A stretch of 64,000 nucleotides of DNA from Thermosediminibacteraceae bacterium (GTDB taxonomy: Bacteria > Bacillota > Thermosediminibacteria > Thermosediminibacterales > Thermosediminibacteraceae), in NCBI GenBank assembly GCA_021890755.1, contig JAKKUQ010000005.1:1-64000 (forward strand), given 5' to 3'. Within the stretch, counting starts at the first letter, position 1; the number at the start of each line of letters is the position of its first letter. The notes beneath the pieces are model-generated. The model was not told the DNA's origin and searched no databases. It saw nothing but the letters and a program-made list of their open reading frames with translations. The position numbers and the translations under genes were made by a program. Shown here piece after piece: positions 63,594 through 64,000 of this stretch.

Positions 63594-63952
63594 AGCCCCT
63601 CCCCCCTGTAAACGACCCCACTCGTTTCGGTCTCCCAGACCTGCACCTCGTAAAGGTGGCAGTTTTCTCTTTTTACGCTTTCTTCAAGCTGTTTCCATAC
63701 CCAGAGAGCTATGTTTTCTGCGGAAGGCTGCTTGATAATATCGTTAATGTAAGAATGATCAAGCTGATTTAGCACCTTTTCCTCTACTATTTTTTTAAGC
63801 TCCAAAAAATCCATTATCATGCCTTCGTGGTCCGGCACGCCCTGCAGTACCACTACCAGCCTGTAAGTATGGCCGTGTAGCCTCTCGCATTTGCCTTTAT
63901 AACTTGCCAAATTGTGGGCCGCATCAAATTTGAACTCCTTTATCAGAAACAA
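63590..63952 (-). CDS. 6-pyruvoyl-tetrahydropterin synthase family, PTPS-I/III type
   Basis: 120 residues. Zinc His at FDAAHNL and in LHGHTYR. The catalytic motif is C22-E23-R-L-H-G-H, i.e. CExxHGH. Family work describes CxxxHGH as QueD/PTPS-I, ExxHGH as PTPS-III that replaces FolB, and CExxHGH as able to do both. With folE2, folP and folK downstream and no folB in the operon, it probably makes 6-hydroxymethylpterin for folate, and perhaps carboxy-tetrahydropterin for queuosine. The TTG at 63952 has GAGGTG about 6 nt before it; the GTG at 63961 abuts that site. Confidence 0.85.
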   Translation of the reverse strand: MFLIKEFKFDAAHNLASYKGKCERLHGHTYRLVVVLQGVPDHEGMIMDFLELKKIVEEKVLNQLDHSYINDIIKQPSAENIALWVWKQLEESVKRENCHLYEVQVWETETSGVVYRGEGL

Positions 63953-63962
63953 ACTTACCACC

Positions 63963-64000
63963 TCATCCTATTTTTTGCCTATCCAGCAGGTCATGCAGTT
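63963..64000 (-). CDS. C-terminal end of a gene cut by the window edge
   Basis: One minus frame reads LHDLLDRQKIG and stops at TGA (63963-63965), immediately ahead of the PTPS ribosome site. A second frame (NCMTCWIGKK, stop at 63968) is also open. The first has more ordinary codons. Too short to name. Confidence 0.3.
   Translation of the reverse strand, partial: LHDLLDRQKIG

Noticed and set aside
1-64000. tRNA, rRNA, insertion sequences, integrases or attachment sites
   Set aside because: None was recognised by eye on either strand, even at the borders of the AT-rich island; transfer of that island therefore rests on composition and gene content only.

Overview
The window looks like chromosomal DNA of an anaerobic, spore-forming, probably thermophilic Firmicute (class Clostridia, Thermoanaerobacter/Thermosediminibacter-like). 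Support: strong AGGAGG-type ribosome sites, frequent GTG and TTG starts, clostridial families (DUF438/hemerythrin, DUF1538, DUF2935, FolE2), a sigma-54-controlled amino-acid lyase, sigma-K-like promoters, and no respiratory genes. No rRNA, tRNA, CRISPR array, IS element or phage gene was recognised.

Layout. 0-1.3 kb: small membrane proteins, including two tandem tryptophan-rich mini-proteins (38 and 33 aa), each with its own sigma-K-like promoter and terminator. 1.4-5.8 kb: 16S rRNA pseudouridine synthase, a propeller lipoprotein, a HAD phosphatase and ychF. 5.8-9.8 kb: tryptophanase behind a -24/-12 promoter, a sigma-54 activator and an FMN 2-hydroxyacid oxidoreductase. 10-13.8 kb: a coiled-coil secreted protein, a CcdA-thioredoxin fusion and a glutamate/aspartate symporter. 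13.8-16.6 kb: asd, aspartokinase and a stand-alone pyruvate-kinase-like domain. 16.9-18.7 kb: DUF2935 protein and a rhomboid protease. 18.9-25.6 kb: peptide ABC transporter operon with an NlpC/P60 lipoprotein (probable murein-peptide uptake). 25.7 kb: a QueG-like Fe-S protein.

26.6-37.1 kb is an AT-richer accessory island: a divergent RpiR-type regulator faces an operon encoding an FAD-linked oxidase, MFS transporter, EtfB, EtfA, SDR dehydrogenase, FGGY kinase, SurE and a BCCT transporter. Three of these genes (etfA, kinase, BCCT) each lack one base in a short homopolymer, and etfA also has an in-frame TAG, so the pathway appears to be decaying. 37.1-39.3 kb: two PII-like proteins with two DUF1538 membrane proteins. 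40.2-50.7 kb: a ten-gene nucleoside uptake and catabolism operon (BMP lipoprotein, ABC transporter, FucI-like protein, GntR regulator, cdd, pdp, deoB, pnp). 50.9-56.8 kb: an IclR regulator with a 2-oxopent-4-enoate-type module (hydratase, acylating aldehyde dehydrogenase, aldolase) plus CinA-like and NadC/ModD-like proteins. Here the aldolase is fused in frame to a metal-site-less M24 domain, and the NadC-like gene has an in-frame TAA. 57-61 kb: gamma-carbonic anhydrase, cupin, DUF438 sensor, DegV and a polysaccharide deacetylase. 61.2-64 kb: a folate operon (PTPS, folE2, folP, folK) whose PTPS has the CExxHGH motif of enzymes able to bypass FolB.

The organism implied by these genes ferments amino acids, peptides and nucleosides. 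The most unusual features are the mini-proteins, the aldolase-M24 chimera, the PII-DUF1538 quartet and the two accessory operons with degraded genes.
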